64,000 nucleotides of DNA from Anaerolineales bacterium (GCA_020634885.1 JACKAW010000007.1:1-64000), one strand, 5' to 3'. Counted from the first letter of the stretch, positions 43,364-54,200 are shown. A program made the numbers and translations. Notes: a model not told the origin generated them from the letters alone.

Positions 43364-44128
43364 TTATTGATTGAGTTCCCAGATAATTCGCAACCCGTCC
43401 AAAGTGAGCCAGGGGGCGATGACGTTGATAACGTTGGTCTCTTTGGCGACGACTTCTGCCAGCCCGCCGGTTGCGACAACTTTCATCTCGGCTCCCAACT
43501 CCGCCCTGAACCTGCTCACCATTCCCTCGATCATTGAGACATAGCCGAAGAGGAGTCCGGATTGCATGGCGTGGACGGTGTTGCGTCCGATGACAGAAGG
43601 CGGTACTTGCAAATCAATACGCGGAAGTTTGGCAGCACGGGTGTAAAGCGCTTCGGCGGCAAGGTTCACCCCGGCAGTGATGGCGCCGCCAAGATATTCA
43701 CCCTCTTTGGTGACGGCGTTGAAGGTGGTGGCTGTGCCAAAGTCCACTACGCAGGCGGGACCGCCGTAGAGCTTCATCACGGCGACCGCGTCACAGACCC
43801 GATCCGCGCCGACGGCTTTGGGGTCTTCGTAGCGAATCTTGATGCCGGTCTTCACGCCTGTATCTACGACGAGCGGCTCCACCTTAAGGTATTCGCGGCA
43901 GGCTTGCACCACCCGCCCAGTGAGCGGCGGCACCACAGATGCCAGTGAAATTCCCTGAATATCTTTGATGGTCTTTCCGGCATTTTGCAGCAAGCCAAGA
44001 AACTGCAATCCGTATTCATCAGGCATACGGTTATGGTCGGTGGCAAGCCGCCAATGCGCGCCGAGTTGTCCGTTCTCGTACAAGCCGAGTGTGAGGTTGG
44101 TATTGCCTACATCAATGGTGAGAAGCAT
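43364..44128 (-). CDS. coaX: type III pantothenate kinase
   Basis: 254 residues of CoaX, the first enzyme of coenzyme A synthesis. It shows the ASKHA phosphate loops LLTIDVGNTNLTLGLYE (1-18), GADRVCDAVA, VVDFGTATTFNAV and the C-terminal VVATGGLAEVV. Length is normal. A TAAAAT -10 (minus strand 44140-44135) ends six bases before the ATG with no Shine-Dalgarno, so the mRNA may be leaderless. Confidence 0.93.
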   Translation of the reverse strand: MLLTIDVGNTNLTLGLYENGQLGAHWRLATDHNRMPDEYGLQFLGLLQNAGKTIKDIQGISLASVVPPLTGRVVQACREYLKVEPLVVDTGVKTGIKIRYEDPKAVGADRVCDAVAVMKLYGGPACVVDFGTATTFNAVTKEGEYLGGAITAGVNLAAEALYTRAAKLPRIDLQVPPSVIGRNTVHAMQSGLLFGYVSMIEGMVSRFRAELGAEMKVVATGGLAEVVAKETNVINVIAPWLTLDGLRIIWELNQ

Positions 44129-44134
44129 GATTTT

Positions 44135-44140
44135 ATTTTA
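44135..44140 (-). promoter_or_regulatory. -10 box of leaderless coaX
   Basis: Minus-strand TAAAAT, six bases before ATG. Confidence 0.5.
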
Positions 44141-44151
44141 CCCTTTCACGA

Positions 44152-46044
44152 TCAAGCCGATGCGTAAAAAGGAGCCAGTGCCTTGAACATCTCAGCAACA
44201 AAGTTGAAATTACTGAGCATCAAAACTATCACAATCAGTGCAAGTATCCACTGGAACCATTTTTTATCAGCAAAGTCTGCCCAGGCAAGCGCGGCGAATA
44301 AAACAAAGGCGTACACCCAATAAGGGGTGTAGAGAAATAACTCGGTGCCGTAGAACAGGTGCATGAGGAAATTAAAACTGATCGTGCCGAATAAACCAAG
44401 CATCAACGGGGCATGTTTGGATGAGCGTATATTTTTCAAGAACAACATAAAACCGCCGCCCAAAAGGATCAACCACAGAACAAGCGGCAGGTTGGCAATC
44501 CCTTTGTAGGAGGCGAATTTCCTGGCGCGGACATCGAAAGTTTTCAGGTCAATGGTGGGGAAAGGCGGCTTATCTGAAGTCGCTTCGATCACATCGGGTC
44601 CGACCGCGCCATACAGGATGATGGAGCGGGAGACAACGTTGAATTTGCGGATGATCGAATCGGGTTCAGAGAGGCGCATCGGGTCGGATAAATTCCCATC
44701 TGACGAATTGACGAAATTGAATTCGAAGGCAATATCATTGGGTACATAGAAAAGCGTGATGAAGTTGGGGTAGATAATGTCGGTCACTGCCGTCAGCAAA
44801 ATACCGAGCGAGAGCACCGTCAGCCCGTACTGCACCAGTCGTTTGAAACCAAATTTATTTGCGAAAAGTGCGATCACTCCCTGGGCAATGTTGGTAATAG
44901 TGATGCCAAAGAGAAATAAACCGGCAGGGACAAGTACCGAGAAACGGGTTTCTTTGGATTGAAGGAGTAAAAAGAAAAATAGGAGCGCGGCTGTGCCAAA
45001 GATATAGTTCTCGGTCAGTGAGCCGAAGAGCAAATGAGAAGCCGTGGAACCAAGCAAGACGGCGAAGATGAAAGCGTAGGTGCTGGAGTTGGTGGCGCGT
45101 TTGACGAAGAGCCAGGTCATGAAGACACAAGCGGCGGCGACCAACGAGACGGCGATCATACCGCCGAGGGCGTAGTGTTCGCCCATGAAACCGGAGACCA
45201 GTCGCACCAGCGGGCGGATGAGAATGAGACTCAGCGGATGCACAGCGCGGTTGATAGGCGCGCTCTCCGGGCTGGCAAGGATGGTCATCCACGGACCGGC
45301 GTCGGCTTCGAAGAGGACGGTGTTCTTCTCAAGCGCGGGATGGTTGAGGGTGCGGGAGATGATGAGTTCGATAAGGAAGAAGAAGGCGGAGGCGTAGATG
45401 CCGGGAAGATTTTTGGAAGACAGAATGATGAATGATGAATTAGGGATAAGGGATGAGGTATTAGGAATTAGGAACAGAGCAAGGATGGCAGAGGCGAGGG
45501 CGGTGAGGAGGAAGAGGGGCATCCATGCGGGGGGGACGAGGATGTATTCGATGGCGAACATGGATGGGTATTGAGAAGCATTGACGATGAGGGCGATCCA
45601 AAAGATGGGCAGGGATAATGCGAGGAGGACGTTGAGCGGTTTGCTGAGAAAGCCGTTGCGGAAAGATTCGGCGGCGCGTTGAACGAGGAAATAGCCGAGG
45701 GTTGTGCCGACGGTTAGGGTGATGATGGCGAAGAGGAACATGCCAAAGGGGGTGCGTAGAACGGGTTGCAGAAAGCCGATTGCGCCGTAGGTGAGGTTAA
45801 GAGTAACGAGAAATGAGAGAAGTAAGTGGAAAGTGGAAAGTGGGAAGTGGGAAGTTTTCGCCCAGGTGGAGATGGCGGGGGAGGTTTGGTGGTAGAGAAT
45901 GCCAAAGGCGAGTGCCGGGACGAGGACGAGAAAGAGGCGGTCTATGGGCGAGGTAAAGGTCGAGTAGTGGAAAAAGGTCAGGGCGAGGATCAGGCTGGTG
46001 AGGAGACCTGTCAACGCGCTAAAAAAGATACGGGAGAATTTCAT
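44152..46044 (-). CDS. polytopic membrane glycosyltransferase-like protein
   Basis: 630 residues with about 13 TM helices and an extracytoplasmic loop after TM5-6 (KNTVLFEADAGPWMTILASPE), an acidic loop like those of GT-C sugar transferases; no close family recognised. In the N-terminal half, two in-frame repeat tracts encode SHFPLSTFHLLL and LIPNTSSLIPNSSFIIL. ATG 46044 is chosen; a GTG at 46065 is in frame. A TATAAT ends seven bases before the ATG (minus 46057-46052), so a leaderless mRNA is possible. Confidence 0.7.
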   Translation of the reverse strand: MKFSRIFFSALTGLLTSLILALTFFHYSTFTSPIDRLFLVLVPALAFGILYHQTSPAISTWAKTSHFPLSTFHLLLSFLVTLNLTYGAIGFLQPVLRTPFGMFLFAIITLTVGTTLGYFLVQRAAESFRNGFLSKPLNVLLALSLPIFWIALIVNASQYPSMFAIEYILVPPAWMPLFLLTALASAILALFLIPNTSSLIPNSSFIILSSKNLPGIYASAFFFLIELIISRTLNHPALEKNTVLFEADAGPWMTILASPESAPINRAVHPLSLILIRPLVRLVSGFMGEHYALGGMIAVSLVAAACVFMTWLFVKRATNSSTYAFIFAVLLGSTASHLLFGSLTENYIFGTAALLFFFLLLQSKETRFSVLVPAGLFLFGITITNIAQGVIALFANKFGFKRLVQYGLTVLSLGILLTAVTDIIYPNFITLFYVPNDIAFEFNFVNSSDGNLSDPMRLSEPDSIIRKFNVVSRSIILYGAVGPDVIEATSDKPPFPTIDLKTFDVRARKFASYKGIANLPLVLWLILLGGGFMLFLKNIRSSKHAPLMLGLFGTISFNFLMHLFYGTELFLYTPYWVYAFVLFAALAWADFADKKWFQWILALIVIVLMLSNFNFVAEMFKALAPFYASA

Positions 46045-46064
46045 GGGTGGAATTATAAATGCCA

Positions 46065-46086
46065 CCGCCGCCGAGGACGGCGGCGG
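46065..46086. terminator. GC-rich hairpin after the Hcy methyltransferase/MTHFR gene
   Basis: CCGCCGCC/GGCGGCGG stem with a 6-nt loop. On the minus strand it is followed by T-rich TGGCATTTATAATT, so it could be a terminator of the upstream gene merging into the next promoter. Confidence 0.55.
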
Positions 46087-46095
46087 GAGCGATAT

Positions 46096-47937
46096 TTATT
46101 CTTTGACCGCCACGATGATTTCGGAGGCTTGGTCGTATCGGTGGAATTGGGGCATCATGTAAATGCCGCTTGCCCAGCCTTTGATGCTTTGGATGAGTTC
46201 GACGGCGAGTTCCACGCCGACCTTTGCGCCGCTTTCGCCTGCAGCTTCGATGCGGGCGCGGGCTTCGTCGGGGATGGAGATGCCGGGGACTTCGTTGTGC
46301 AGGAAGTTGGCATGTTTGGCGCTGACCAGCGGCAGGATTCCGGCGAGGATCGGCTTGTCGAATTTGCCGTGTTTGGCTTCGTAGGCTTCGATGAGTTTGG
46401 GACCGTCGTCGGGGCGGTAGATGGGTTGGGTGAGGAAGAAGTCGGCTCCGGCTTTGATCTTGCGGTGCAGATTCTTCACTTCGGTGTCCATATCTTGCGG
46501 GCAGAGGTTGAGCGCCGAGCCGACGAAGAAGTTGGTCGGCTGACCAATGCTCGTGCCGGAGTGATCGACGCCCATATTGAAACCTTGCTTGATGAGCTTG
46601 ACCAAGCCGGAGGGGACGAGGTCGTAGTTGTCGGTCGCTTCGGGATAATCGCCGATGGAGGTCGGGTCACCCATCACGACGAAGACGTTGCGAATGCCGA
46701 GGGCGTGTGCGGCGAGCAAATCCCCTTGCACACGCAGGAGGTTGCGTCCGCGGGTCGGGAAGTGCAAAGTGGTTTCCACGCCGATCTGACGCTGTACGAC
46801 TTCGCAAACCGCCCAAGCAGACATGCGCATACGCGCCAGCGGACTGTCGGCGACGTTGATGATGTCCGCGCCGGAGTCTTGAAGGAGAGAAGCACCTGCA
46901 AGAAGTTTGTGAGTGGAGAGTCCGCGCGGGGGATCCATTTCGACGCAGATGGAGAATTGCTTGTTGGCGAGTCGCTGTGCGAGTTGAGTCGGTTGCTCGG
47001 CGGGTTCGGCAGTGACTTCGTCTTCGTCCACGATGGAGATTTCAGCCACGGGTATTGCAGGTGCTGTTGCAAGAGCCTTCTTCATCACAGCAATATGCTG
47101 CGGGGTGGTACCGCAACAGCCGCCCATAATGTTCGCGCCCGCCTGACGGAACTGCACCGCATACTCGCCAAAGTAATCGGCATCGGCAGGGTACATGATG
47201 CGCCCACTGACTTGTTCGGGCCAGCCTGCGTTCGGTTTGACCCAGAACTTGGCGTTCGGTTCGGCTTGGCGCATCTGCTTGAGAATGCGCAACAGTTGCG
47301 AAGGTCCACCCGAGCAGTTGACGCCGATCACATCAGCACCGGCTTCGGCGAGGCGGTGCGCCACTTTGGCGGGGTCATCGCCCAGCAGGGTTCGGTCGTC
47401 GCGGGTGAAGGTCACCGATGCGATGATGGGCAACGATGAGTTTTCTTTGGCGGCTTTGATGGCTTCCTGGATTTCGTACAGGTCAGACATGGTCTCGATG
47501 ATGATGACATCGGCACCGGCTTCGGCAAGGGCTTGAATTTGCTCCGCAAACGCCTCACGCGCCTCTTCGAGCTTGACCCGTCCATACGGGGCGATTCTCA
47601 CACCGAGCGGACCCACATCTCCAGCGATCAAAACCTCTTTGAACGAAGCGGCAACCACACGCTTGGCGAGTTCCACACCGGCGCGGTTAATGGCGGCAAC
47701 GTCATGGTGCAAGCCATGTTTGGACAGTTTGAAACGATTGGCGCCAAAGGTGTTGGTAATAATTAATTCCGCGCCTGCTTCGATATATTCACGGTGAACG
47801 TCCGCCACGGCGGCGGGGTTGGTAAGGTTGAGTTCGTCAAAGCATTTATCAAAACTCACGCCGCGTGCATGGAGCATGGTTCCCATGGCGCCATCGGCAA
47901 TGACAGTTTTTTGATTCAAAATTTCAAGTAGATTCAT
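46096..47937 (-). CDS. homocysteine methyltransferase / methylene-THF reductase fusion (YitJ-like)
   Basis: 613 residues. Residues 1-295 are a homocysteine S-methyltransferase barrel with VIADGAMGTMLHARG and the zinc Cys residues in GVNCSGGP and MGGCCGTTP. Residues about 315-613 are a MetF-type methylenetetrahydrofolate reductase (ICVEMDPPRGLSTHKLL, VFVMGDPTSIGDYPEA, FFLTQPIYRPDD). The reductase half makes 5-methyl-THF for this protein's own transferase or for MetH nearby. No stand-alone metF is in the window. Confidence 0.93.
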   Translation of the reverse strand: MNLLEILNQKTVIADGAMGTMLHARGVSFDKCFDELNLTNPAAVADVHREYIEAGAELIITNTFGANRFKLSKHGLHHDVAAINRAGVELAKRVVAASFKEVLIAGDVGPLGVRIAPYGRVKLEEAREAFAEQIQALAEAGADVIIIETMSDLYEIQEAIKAAKENSSLPIIASVTFTRDDRTLLGDDPAKVAHRLAEAGADVIGVNCSGGPSQLLRILKQMRQAEPNAKFWVKPNAGWPEQVSGRIMYPADADYFGEYAVQFRQAGANIMGGCCGTTPQHIAVMKKALATAPAIPVAEISIVDEDEVTAEPAEQPTQLAQRLANKQFSICVEMDPPRGLSTHKLLAGASLLQDSGADIINVADSPLARMRMSAWAVCEVVQRQIGVETTLHFPTRGRNLLRVQGDLLAAHALGIRNVFVVMGDPTSIGDYPEATDNYDLVPSGLVKLIKQGFNMGVDHSGTSIGQPTNFFVGSALNLCPQDMDTEVKNLHRKIKAGADFFLTQPIYRPDDGPKLIEAYEAKHGKFDKPILAGILPLVSAKHANFLHNEVPGISIPDEARARIEAAGESGAKVGVELAVELIQSIKGWASGIYMMPQFHRYDQASEIIVAVKE

Positions 47938-47957
47938 GGTTTCTCTTTCTTGTCATT

Positions 47958-47990
47958 AAACCCTAAAGGTTTTGAAAACCTTTAGGGTTT
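47958..47990. terminator. 16-bp palindrome over a stop codon
   Basis: A 16-bp perfect inverted repeat (47958-47973 with 47975-47990). The stop codon of the glycosyltransferase gene lies within one arm. T6 follows on the plus strand, fewer T on the minus strand, so it works at least as a stem-loop 3' end. Confidence 0.75.
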
Positions 47991-49766
47991 TTTAATCACA
48001 GTCAACGTCGCCCCATCACGTTCAATGCGGTGAACGATCTCGGCATCGGGGTAAATGGTCTCGTCAAAATTGTAGCGGGTGAAGGTCACCACATACTCGT
48101 AGCTCTCGGCGCGTTCCAATTCACCCGATGAATAAATTTTCAAATCTTCACGCGCGAACAATGCAAACAACTGCGCCGGTCCTTCGACCCAAATGTCCGC
48201 GTTGGGTGCAGCGACACTGTTTACATAGTCTGCCGCTTCACGATACGAGATCGCCCAGTAATCCATTTCGTAACGATCTTTCGCACCGTCCACACCGCCA
48301 ACAAACTGGTTGTAGTAAATGTACTCGTATGGATGCAGTGTGAGGATGCCAATCATACCTGGCAACAAACTCAACACGATCAACGCGGCTTGCCATTTTA
48401 CATTCTTAATCGCTTCAAAGGCAACACCCGCCATCAAAAAGATCGGCGGCAAGATAAACAAAATTTGCCGGAAGTTATCGTACAAAGCGACACGCATAAA
48501 GATGAACGCCAACAACGGGATGACAAACCATAGCAAGGCGACTACGACAAGCGTGCGCTTCTTTTCCTTGTTTTGAATTGCTACTACCCATCCGGCAATA
48601 GACAACAACCAGACCGGTTCGGTCAACTGAATGGCGAGTAATGCGGGTAAATAGGTAACTGGTAAATTGGTAGATTGGTAGAGTTCACCGTTGAAGATGA
48701 CTCCACCCAGCCAGGGGTATAAGGACATTTCTCTGAGGCTCTCGAAAAAACGCGGGATGGGATTCATCCACAAGTAGGGCCAGGAGATGTAGGTAGCGAC
48801 GAGGGCGAGAGTAGCATAGATGGCAATGGCTGGAAGGGACTGTTTCCCTTTGGTACGCCATGCGTAATACGCGATGATGACACCCGCAAATGGACCGAGG
48901 ATGCGGGTGGAGGTGGAGAGTCCCAGCAGGAGGGCGGCGGGGAGGATTTGGAGAATGGCAATTAGTAATTGGTGATTAAGACGGTGGAAAGCGATAAGAA
49001 GGATTAAAGTGGAAAGTAGAAAGTAGTATGTGCGCAGTTGCAAGAAGAGGACGAAGTATCGTTGAGTGTATGTCTCGGCGGAGACAGCATTGATGTCTTT
49101 GGCGATGAGCGAGAAGAGATTGGTGTTGCCAGCCTGCGCAGAATGGACAAGCGCTTCAATGTAGGTGTGAATGGCTTGGGTGAAGATGAAAAGCCCGAAG
49201 ACAGAGACAAGCCAGAGCACGGTGAGAAGCGTGAGAGTCCGCTTGGAGCGGGGGGAAAGGCTGATGGGTGAATCAAGTTTGAGCGAGTCAAAGGCTTGAA
49301 TCCCAAAAGAGATGGAAAGAAGAAAGAGGGCGAGGAAGGGGGTGTCTTTAGGGTTGATGAAGGCGTGCCCCCAGAAAACAGGTTGCAGGGCGAAGAGCAG
49401 CGTTGCGCCGAGGGCGGGGATGTGGCTGAGCCAGCGTTTGGCGATGGAGTGAAAGGCGAGCACGCCCGCGAAGTAAGTGAGATAGTAAATGAGGTGACGC
49501 AGGTCGGGCAGCGAGAAAGGCAGGAAGGTGCTCAACGATTTTGAGAGAACGTCGGTGAGCATGACGAAGAAGGGACCGTAAAAGCCAAGGTCTTCGCGCG
49601 CGATGTTGACCACGCCTTCCTGCGGGAAGGTTGTGTAGGCGGCGATGGATTTCTCGGCATATTTTTGGAGCGAGCGGTCATCCCAACTTTCGCCGTATTG
49701 GTCGAAGGTGAGCAAGCCTGCAATGAAAACACAGGCGAGGATTATGGAATGAAGATGCTTCTTCAT
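47982..49766 (-). CDS. GT-C membrane glycosyltransferase (PMT/ArnT-like)
   Basis: 594 residues with an N-terminal TM helix, then an acidic loop (QYGESWDDRSLQKYAE) placed like the catalytic Asp loop of GT39/ArnT enzymes, and about ten more TM helices. A C-terminal soluble part has YEMDYWAISYREAADYVN. Likely transfers a sugar from a lipid-phosphate donor onto a surface glycan or protein. The frame opens at 49805, but the first 13 codons come from an intergenic CACGAAGG repeat; ATG 49766 is preferred. Confidence 0.72.
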   Translation of the reverse strand: MKKHLHSIILACVFIAGLLTFDQYGESWDDRSLQKYAEKSIAAYTTFPQEGVVNIAREDLGFYGPFFVMLTDVLSKSLSTFLPFSLPDLRHLIYYLTYFAGVLAFHSIAKRWLSHIPALGATLLFALQPVFWGHAFINPKDTPFLALFLLSISFGIQAFDSLKLDSPISLSPRSKRTLTLLTVLWLVSVFGLFIFTQAIHTYIEALVHSAQAGNTNLFSLIAKDINAVSAETYTQRYFVLFLQLRTYYFLLSTLILLIAFHRLNHQLLIAILQILPAALLLGLSTSTRILGPFAGVIIAYYAWRTKGKQSLPAIAIYATLALVATYISWPYLWMNPIPRFFESLREMSLYPWLGGVIFNGELYQSTNLPVTYLPALLAIQLTEPVWLLSIAGWVVAIQNKEKKRTLVVVALLWFVIPLLAFIFMRVALYDNFRQILFILPPIFLMAGVAFEAIKNVKWQAALIVLSLLPGMIGILTLHPYEYIYYNQFVGGVDGAKDRYEMDYWAISYREAADYVNSVAAPNADIWVEGPAQLFALFAREDLKIYSSGELERAESYEYVVTFTRYNFDETIYPDAEIVHRIERDGATLTVIKKP

Positions 49767-49779
49767 GGTTTTAAAACCT

Positions 49780-49812
49780 TTAACCACGAAGGGCACGAAG
49801 TACACGAAGGTT
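49780..49812. repeat. CACGAAGG-type short repeat
   Basis: AACCACGAAGGGCACGAAG and TACACGAAGG units in tandem. This is a dispersed intergenic repeat type; translated on the minus strand it gives FVPFVVK, which falsely extends the downstream gene. Confidence 0.6.
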
Positions 49813-49826
49813 TAAAGGTTTGCTGG

Positions 49827-51191
49827 TTAGCCAATTTTTGTAAGCCATTGATTTGCGAATATGATGAATGGTGAAGGTTCGTCGTTTTTGCGAGTGGCAT
49901 ACATCAGCCAGAGGACGACCATCGGCGCAACGAGGCGACCATACGACCAGGGGAAGAAGTCGAAGGAGGGCAGCATGAACTGAAAGAAGTAGGCGGCGAG
50001 GAAGATCATCCAGTGAGTTGGAGATTGGATGCGTTTGAGGAGAAGCAGGAAGGCAAGTGTGGTGAACAAGCCGTGATGATCCCAAACGATGGGAGATGCT
50101 AAAGTCATGAAGACGAACAAGGCGGGCGCGGCGTTGAGCAGTCGGTTCTCTTTGGAGAAGGACTGCGCGAGGATGTTTTGCATCATGGTGTAAAGCGTGG
50201 CGAGAAGCAAAAGCACTTTTGCACCAATCGCCATCAGGCGGGTGGTTTCGATGGAAATGTCAAAGAAGGGATTGAGGAAACGCAGGAATGAGTCGAAGGA
50301 GGTATCGTGGAAGTTGGTGTCGGGAATTTGGGAAAGTGATACAGTGTTATTGATGAATTGCAAGTAAATCTCTGTGCCGTGCATGGCGACGGGGAAAAGA
50401 CCTACAGCAAGAAAACTTAGAGCGAACCAGAAAATCCAACGCCAGTTAAAGGTGAGTAAAAAGGCAAGCACAATGGCGGCTGGGCTGGTCTTAAGGTGAA
50501 CAGCGATAGCCAATGCAAGAGCAGAGAGAAAATTATTTTTAGGGTAAACCAGAATGCTGAAGAATATCAAGTCGAGCGTGATGAGATTCACTTGAATGAA
50601 TCCAAGTGTGCGCATCAGCGGAGTGTTGATTAACAGGAAGAGAACGGTAATGATGACGGAAAGGTGATAGAAAAAACCATAGCGTTCAAGAACTTGGATG
50701 AGTAGAAAGTAGAAAGTGGCAAGTGCAATGACGTTGACCGTCCACAGCACGATCATCACGCCCTGGTCACCGAGTGGGACGAGGAAGCGCAACAACGTGC
50801 CCCATAGGGGTAGATAGAGATAGGTGTCGGGGAGAGGCTGTCCGTTGGCAAGGGCGGTGGCAGCTTCGAGGTAGTAGTGATAGTCGCCATAGCGGAAGCG
50901 TTCGCGCAAAATTTGCAGGTACACGAACATGACGAGGAAGAATCCCGCCGTGAGCCAGAGATTGTCTTGGTTTATTTTTTCATGGGCGAGCAGATAAAGC
51001 AACACGCCAGCTAAAATCCATGTGAGGGAAGTCGAAACGAGAGTCACCGCAAGATTGGATAGCGGCCACTCTTGAATGAAGAGGTTAATTCCCACCATGC
51101 CGTTGCGGAGGTAAATGGCAATCAGGCTTGCAAGGACAAGAAAAGTCGTTACAACCCAAATGCGAAGTGTATTTTGCAGAGATTTCTTCAT
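49827..51191 (-). CDS. GT87-like (DUF2029) membrane mannosyltransferase-type protein
   Basis: 454 residues with about ten TM helices. The N-terminal part shows RFRYGDYHYYLEAATALANG and DTYLYLPLWGTLLRFLVPLG, typical of GT87/DUF2029 enzymes, where the acidic first loop and YxPL motif are conserved. Members transfer pentose or mannose from polyprenyl-phosphate donors. Clustered with two other membrane glycosyltransferases, suggesting a surface glycan pathway, although methionine genes interrupt the cluster. Confidence 0.75.
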   Translation of the reverse strand: MKKSLQNTLRIWVVTTFLVLASLIAIYLRNGMVGINLFIQEWPLSNLAVTLVSTSLTWILAGVLLYLLAHEKINQDNLWLTAGFFLVMFVYLQILRERFRYGDYHYYLEAATALANGQPLPDTYLYLPLWGTLLRFLVPLGDQGVMIVLWTVNVIALATFYFLLIQVLERYGFFYHLSVIITVLFLLINTPLMRTLGFIQVNLITLDLIFFSILVYPKNNFLSALALAIAVHLKTSPAAIVLAFLLTFNWRWIFWFALSFLAVGLFPVAMHGTEIYLQFINNTVSLSQIPDTNFHDTSFDSFLRFLNPFFDISIETTRLMAIGAKVLLLLATLYTMMQNILAQSFSKENRLLNAAPALFVFMTLASPIVWDHHGLFTTLAFLLLLKRIQSPTHWMIFLAAYFFQFMLPSFDFFPWSYGRLVAPMVVLWLMYATRKNDEPSPFIIFANQWLTKIG

Positions 51192-51206
51192 CGTGTTGCA
51201 AGTGTA

Positions 51207-51243
51207 ACTTAAAAGGCAGGGAGCGCGGTGACTCCCTGCCTTT
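51207..51243 (-). terminator. metH terminator
   Basis: A 12-bp perfect stem (51212-51223 with 51232-51243), 8-nt loop. On the minus strand it follows the metH stop and ends in TTTTAAGTT. Confidence 0.8.
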
Positions 51244-51252
51244 GTTGTAGGT

Positions 51253-54200
51253 TTACTTGGTCAATTGCTCCACGCGGCTTTCGCCCACGGCGTAATACTT
51301 CGCGTCTTTGTGGTGGACGATGATGGCGGCGGTGGATTGCTCTGGAATCAATTGTCCTGAAACAGAGAGACTCATGCCCAGTTCTGTTTCGGCGGCAGGG
51401 AGAAGTTTAAAGACTTTGAAATGGTCTTCGAGTTCGGGAATGGCAGGATAGCCCCATGAGTAACGCTTGCCCTGTTCTTCGCCAATGCCCAACTCGCGGC
51501 GGACATGCTCATGCAAATAATTCGCGGTGGCTTCGGCGGCTTGGACGGCGAGACCATGGACGAAGTAGGCTTCGGTGTAGTTGTTGGCGGCTTGCAGCTT
51601 GTCGAATTTGTCGCTGGCGGCTTGACCAACAGTCACGACCTGAAGCGCAACGACGTCCATTTGACCAGATTCGACGGAGGCGTAGTAATCGGATAGGGCG
51701 AGATGGTCATCATACGGTTGACGGGGGAAGGTGAAGCGCGAAATCTCTTTCTTGCTTTCGGCATCTTCGTAGATGATGAGGTCATTCCCATCGGCTTGAC
51801 AAGCGAAGTAGCCGTAGACGGCTTGCGGTTTGAGCCAGCCTTCTTTGAGGGCGTCTTTGGTCATCGTGGCAAGGCGGGCGTCAAACTCGGCTTTGAGTTT
51901 TTCCCACGCAGCGCCGTGCGTATTTTTTGCGCCCCATGAAAGGCGATACAACTCGTTCATGTTGAGGTGTTTCAAGACCATTTCGAGCGGCATGTCTTTG
52001 ACAATGCGTTGACCGAGTTTGGCGGGGAGAAGAATCGGTGCGGGCGTAACAGAGGATCGTTGAGCAGAAGCAACTGTCGGCGCGGATTGTGAGGCGCGGT
52101 TTAATTCCATATCTGATTCTTTGCGAATCTTCTCAAGCAGTTCGGGACGCTTGTTTTTGTCGATGAGCGTATCCATGGTTTCCAAGCCTTCAAAAGCGTC
52201 CTTGCAATAGAAGACGCCCGCTTCGTAGGTTGCGCCATCTTCGGTTTGTAAGATGCGGCGACCAAATCGGCGATTGATGGCTGCGCCTCCGATCAGGACG
52301 GGGAAGTTGAGCTTACGACGTTGGAGTTCGTTCACGATCAGAGGCATTTGCTTGGACGTGGACACGAGCAATGCGGAAAGCCCAATCGCAGTGGCGTTGA
52401 CTTCCACTGCTTTGGAAATGATCGTCTCGGCAGGGACTTGTTTGCCGAGGTCGATCACATCGTAGCCGTTGTTGGCGAGGATGGTCTTGACCAAATTTTT
52501 ACCGATGTCATGCACATCGCCGTAGACGGTGGCAAGCACGACCAAGCCCTTGCTGACGCCTTCCACCTTTTCGAGATAATTCTCAAGGTGTGAGACGGTC
52601 TTCTTCATCACTTCGGCAGATTGCAACACGAAGGGCAGGATCAACTCACCTGCACCGAACTTGTCGCCCACTTCTTTCATGGCGGGCAGAAGCGTATTGT
52701 TCAAAACGCCAACCGCCACTTCATGGCGGGCGGAGCGTCCACCTGTCGGTTCGCGGTTGATGATCTCGTCAATATCGGCTTCGACGCCATCCTTGAAGCG
52801 ATGCACGATCTTCCAATGAAGTTTCTGTTCGGAGGTCATGCCTTCGGTCGGGTCAGCCACGTTTGAACCCGTAGAGACTTCCACTTTTTCAAAGTATTGA
52901 ATGAATCGCTGCAACGCGTCTTCACGGCGATTGAAGATCAGGTCTTCGCAGAGTTCTTTTTCTTCGGCGCTGATCTCAGCGTAGGGCATCACATGCGCAG
53001 CGTTAACTATCGCCATATCCAAACCGGCTTGCACGCAGTGATAGAGCATGACCGAGTTCAACGCGGGGCGGGCTTGCGGTGCAAAGCCGAAGGAAAGATT
53101 ACTCACGCCGAGCGAGGTCATCACACCAGGTAACGCAGATTCGATCAAACGAATACCTTCAATGGTTTCCTTCGCCGAATCAATGAACTCCGGGTCGCCA
53201 GTGGCGAGAGTGAAGGTCAAGTCGTCGAAGACCAGGTCTTCGGCTTTCAATCCGTGGTCGTTGACAGCGATGTCGTAAATGCGCTGAGCCACTTCCAATT
53301 TACGTTGAGCGGTCTTCGCCATGCCTTGCTCGTCGATGGTCAACACGATCACAGCCGCGTTGTATTTCTTTGCCAGCGCAAAAACCTTATCGGCTTTTTC
53401 ACGTCCCGCTTCGAGATGCGTGGAGTTAATCAAACAACGTCCTGGCGCAGTTTGTAGCGCCACTTCGAGCACATCCAATTCGGTGGTGTCAATCACGAGC
53501 GGAACGTCCACGCCCATTTGCAATTTCTTGACGACCTTGCGCATTTGCTCGGCTTCGTCTGCGCGTTCGGTGACGGCTACAGAAATATCCAGCGCGTGCG
53601 CGCCGCCCGCCACTTGTTCGCGCGCGACATCCAAAATGCCGTCGTAATCTTCTTCGAGCAGCAGGCGTTTGAACTTGCGTGAACCTTGCGCGTTGCAGCG
53701 TTCACCAAGCAAGGTTGGGGCGGGGTCCTGTCGCATGGCAATGGCTGACATGGCAGAGGCAAGCTGAGGCGTAGAGCGACGCGGTGCGTCGGTAATTGGC
53801 AATTGGTAATTGTTGAGCTTATCCACCAAAAGTTTGAGATGCGCGGGAGTCGTGCCACAACATCCACCGACGACACGGACATTATGTTTCGTCACGAACT
53901 CATACATGTCATTCGCATATGGTTCGGGTTCGAGTGGATACACGGCTTGCCCATCGACATTCAATGGCAGACCTGCATTCGGAATGCATGAAACAGGCAA
54001 TACAGAATTTTCACCGAGGAAACGAATCGGCTCGCGCATGTGTTCAGGTCCGGTGGAACAGTTGAGGCCGATGACGTCGATGCCCATGCCTTCGAGGATG
54101 GTGAGGGATGCGTTGATGTCGGTGCCGAGCAACATGCGCCCGGTCGTATCGAGCGTGACCTGAGCCTGGATCGGCAAATAGACATTTGTTTCGCTGAAAG

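Noticed and set aside
45826..47439. 537-residue plus-strand ORF
   Set aside because: Antisense to the Hcy methyltransferase/MTHFR and glycosyltransferase genes; Gly/Asp/Glu/Val-rich shadow of their third codon positions.
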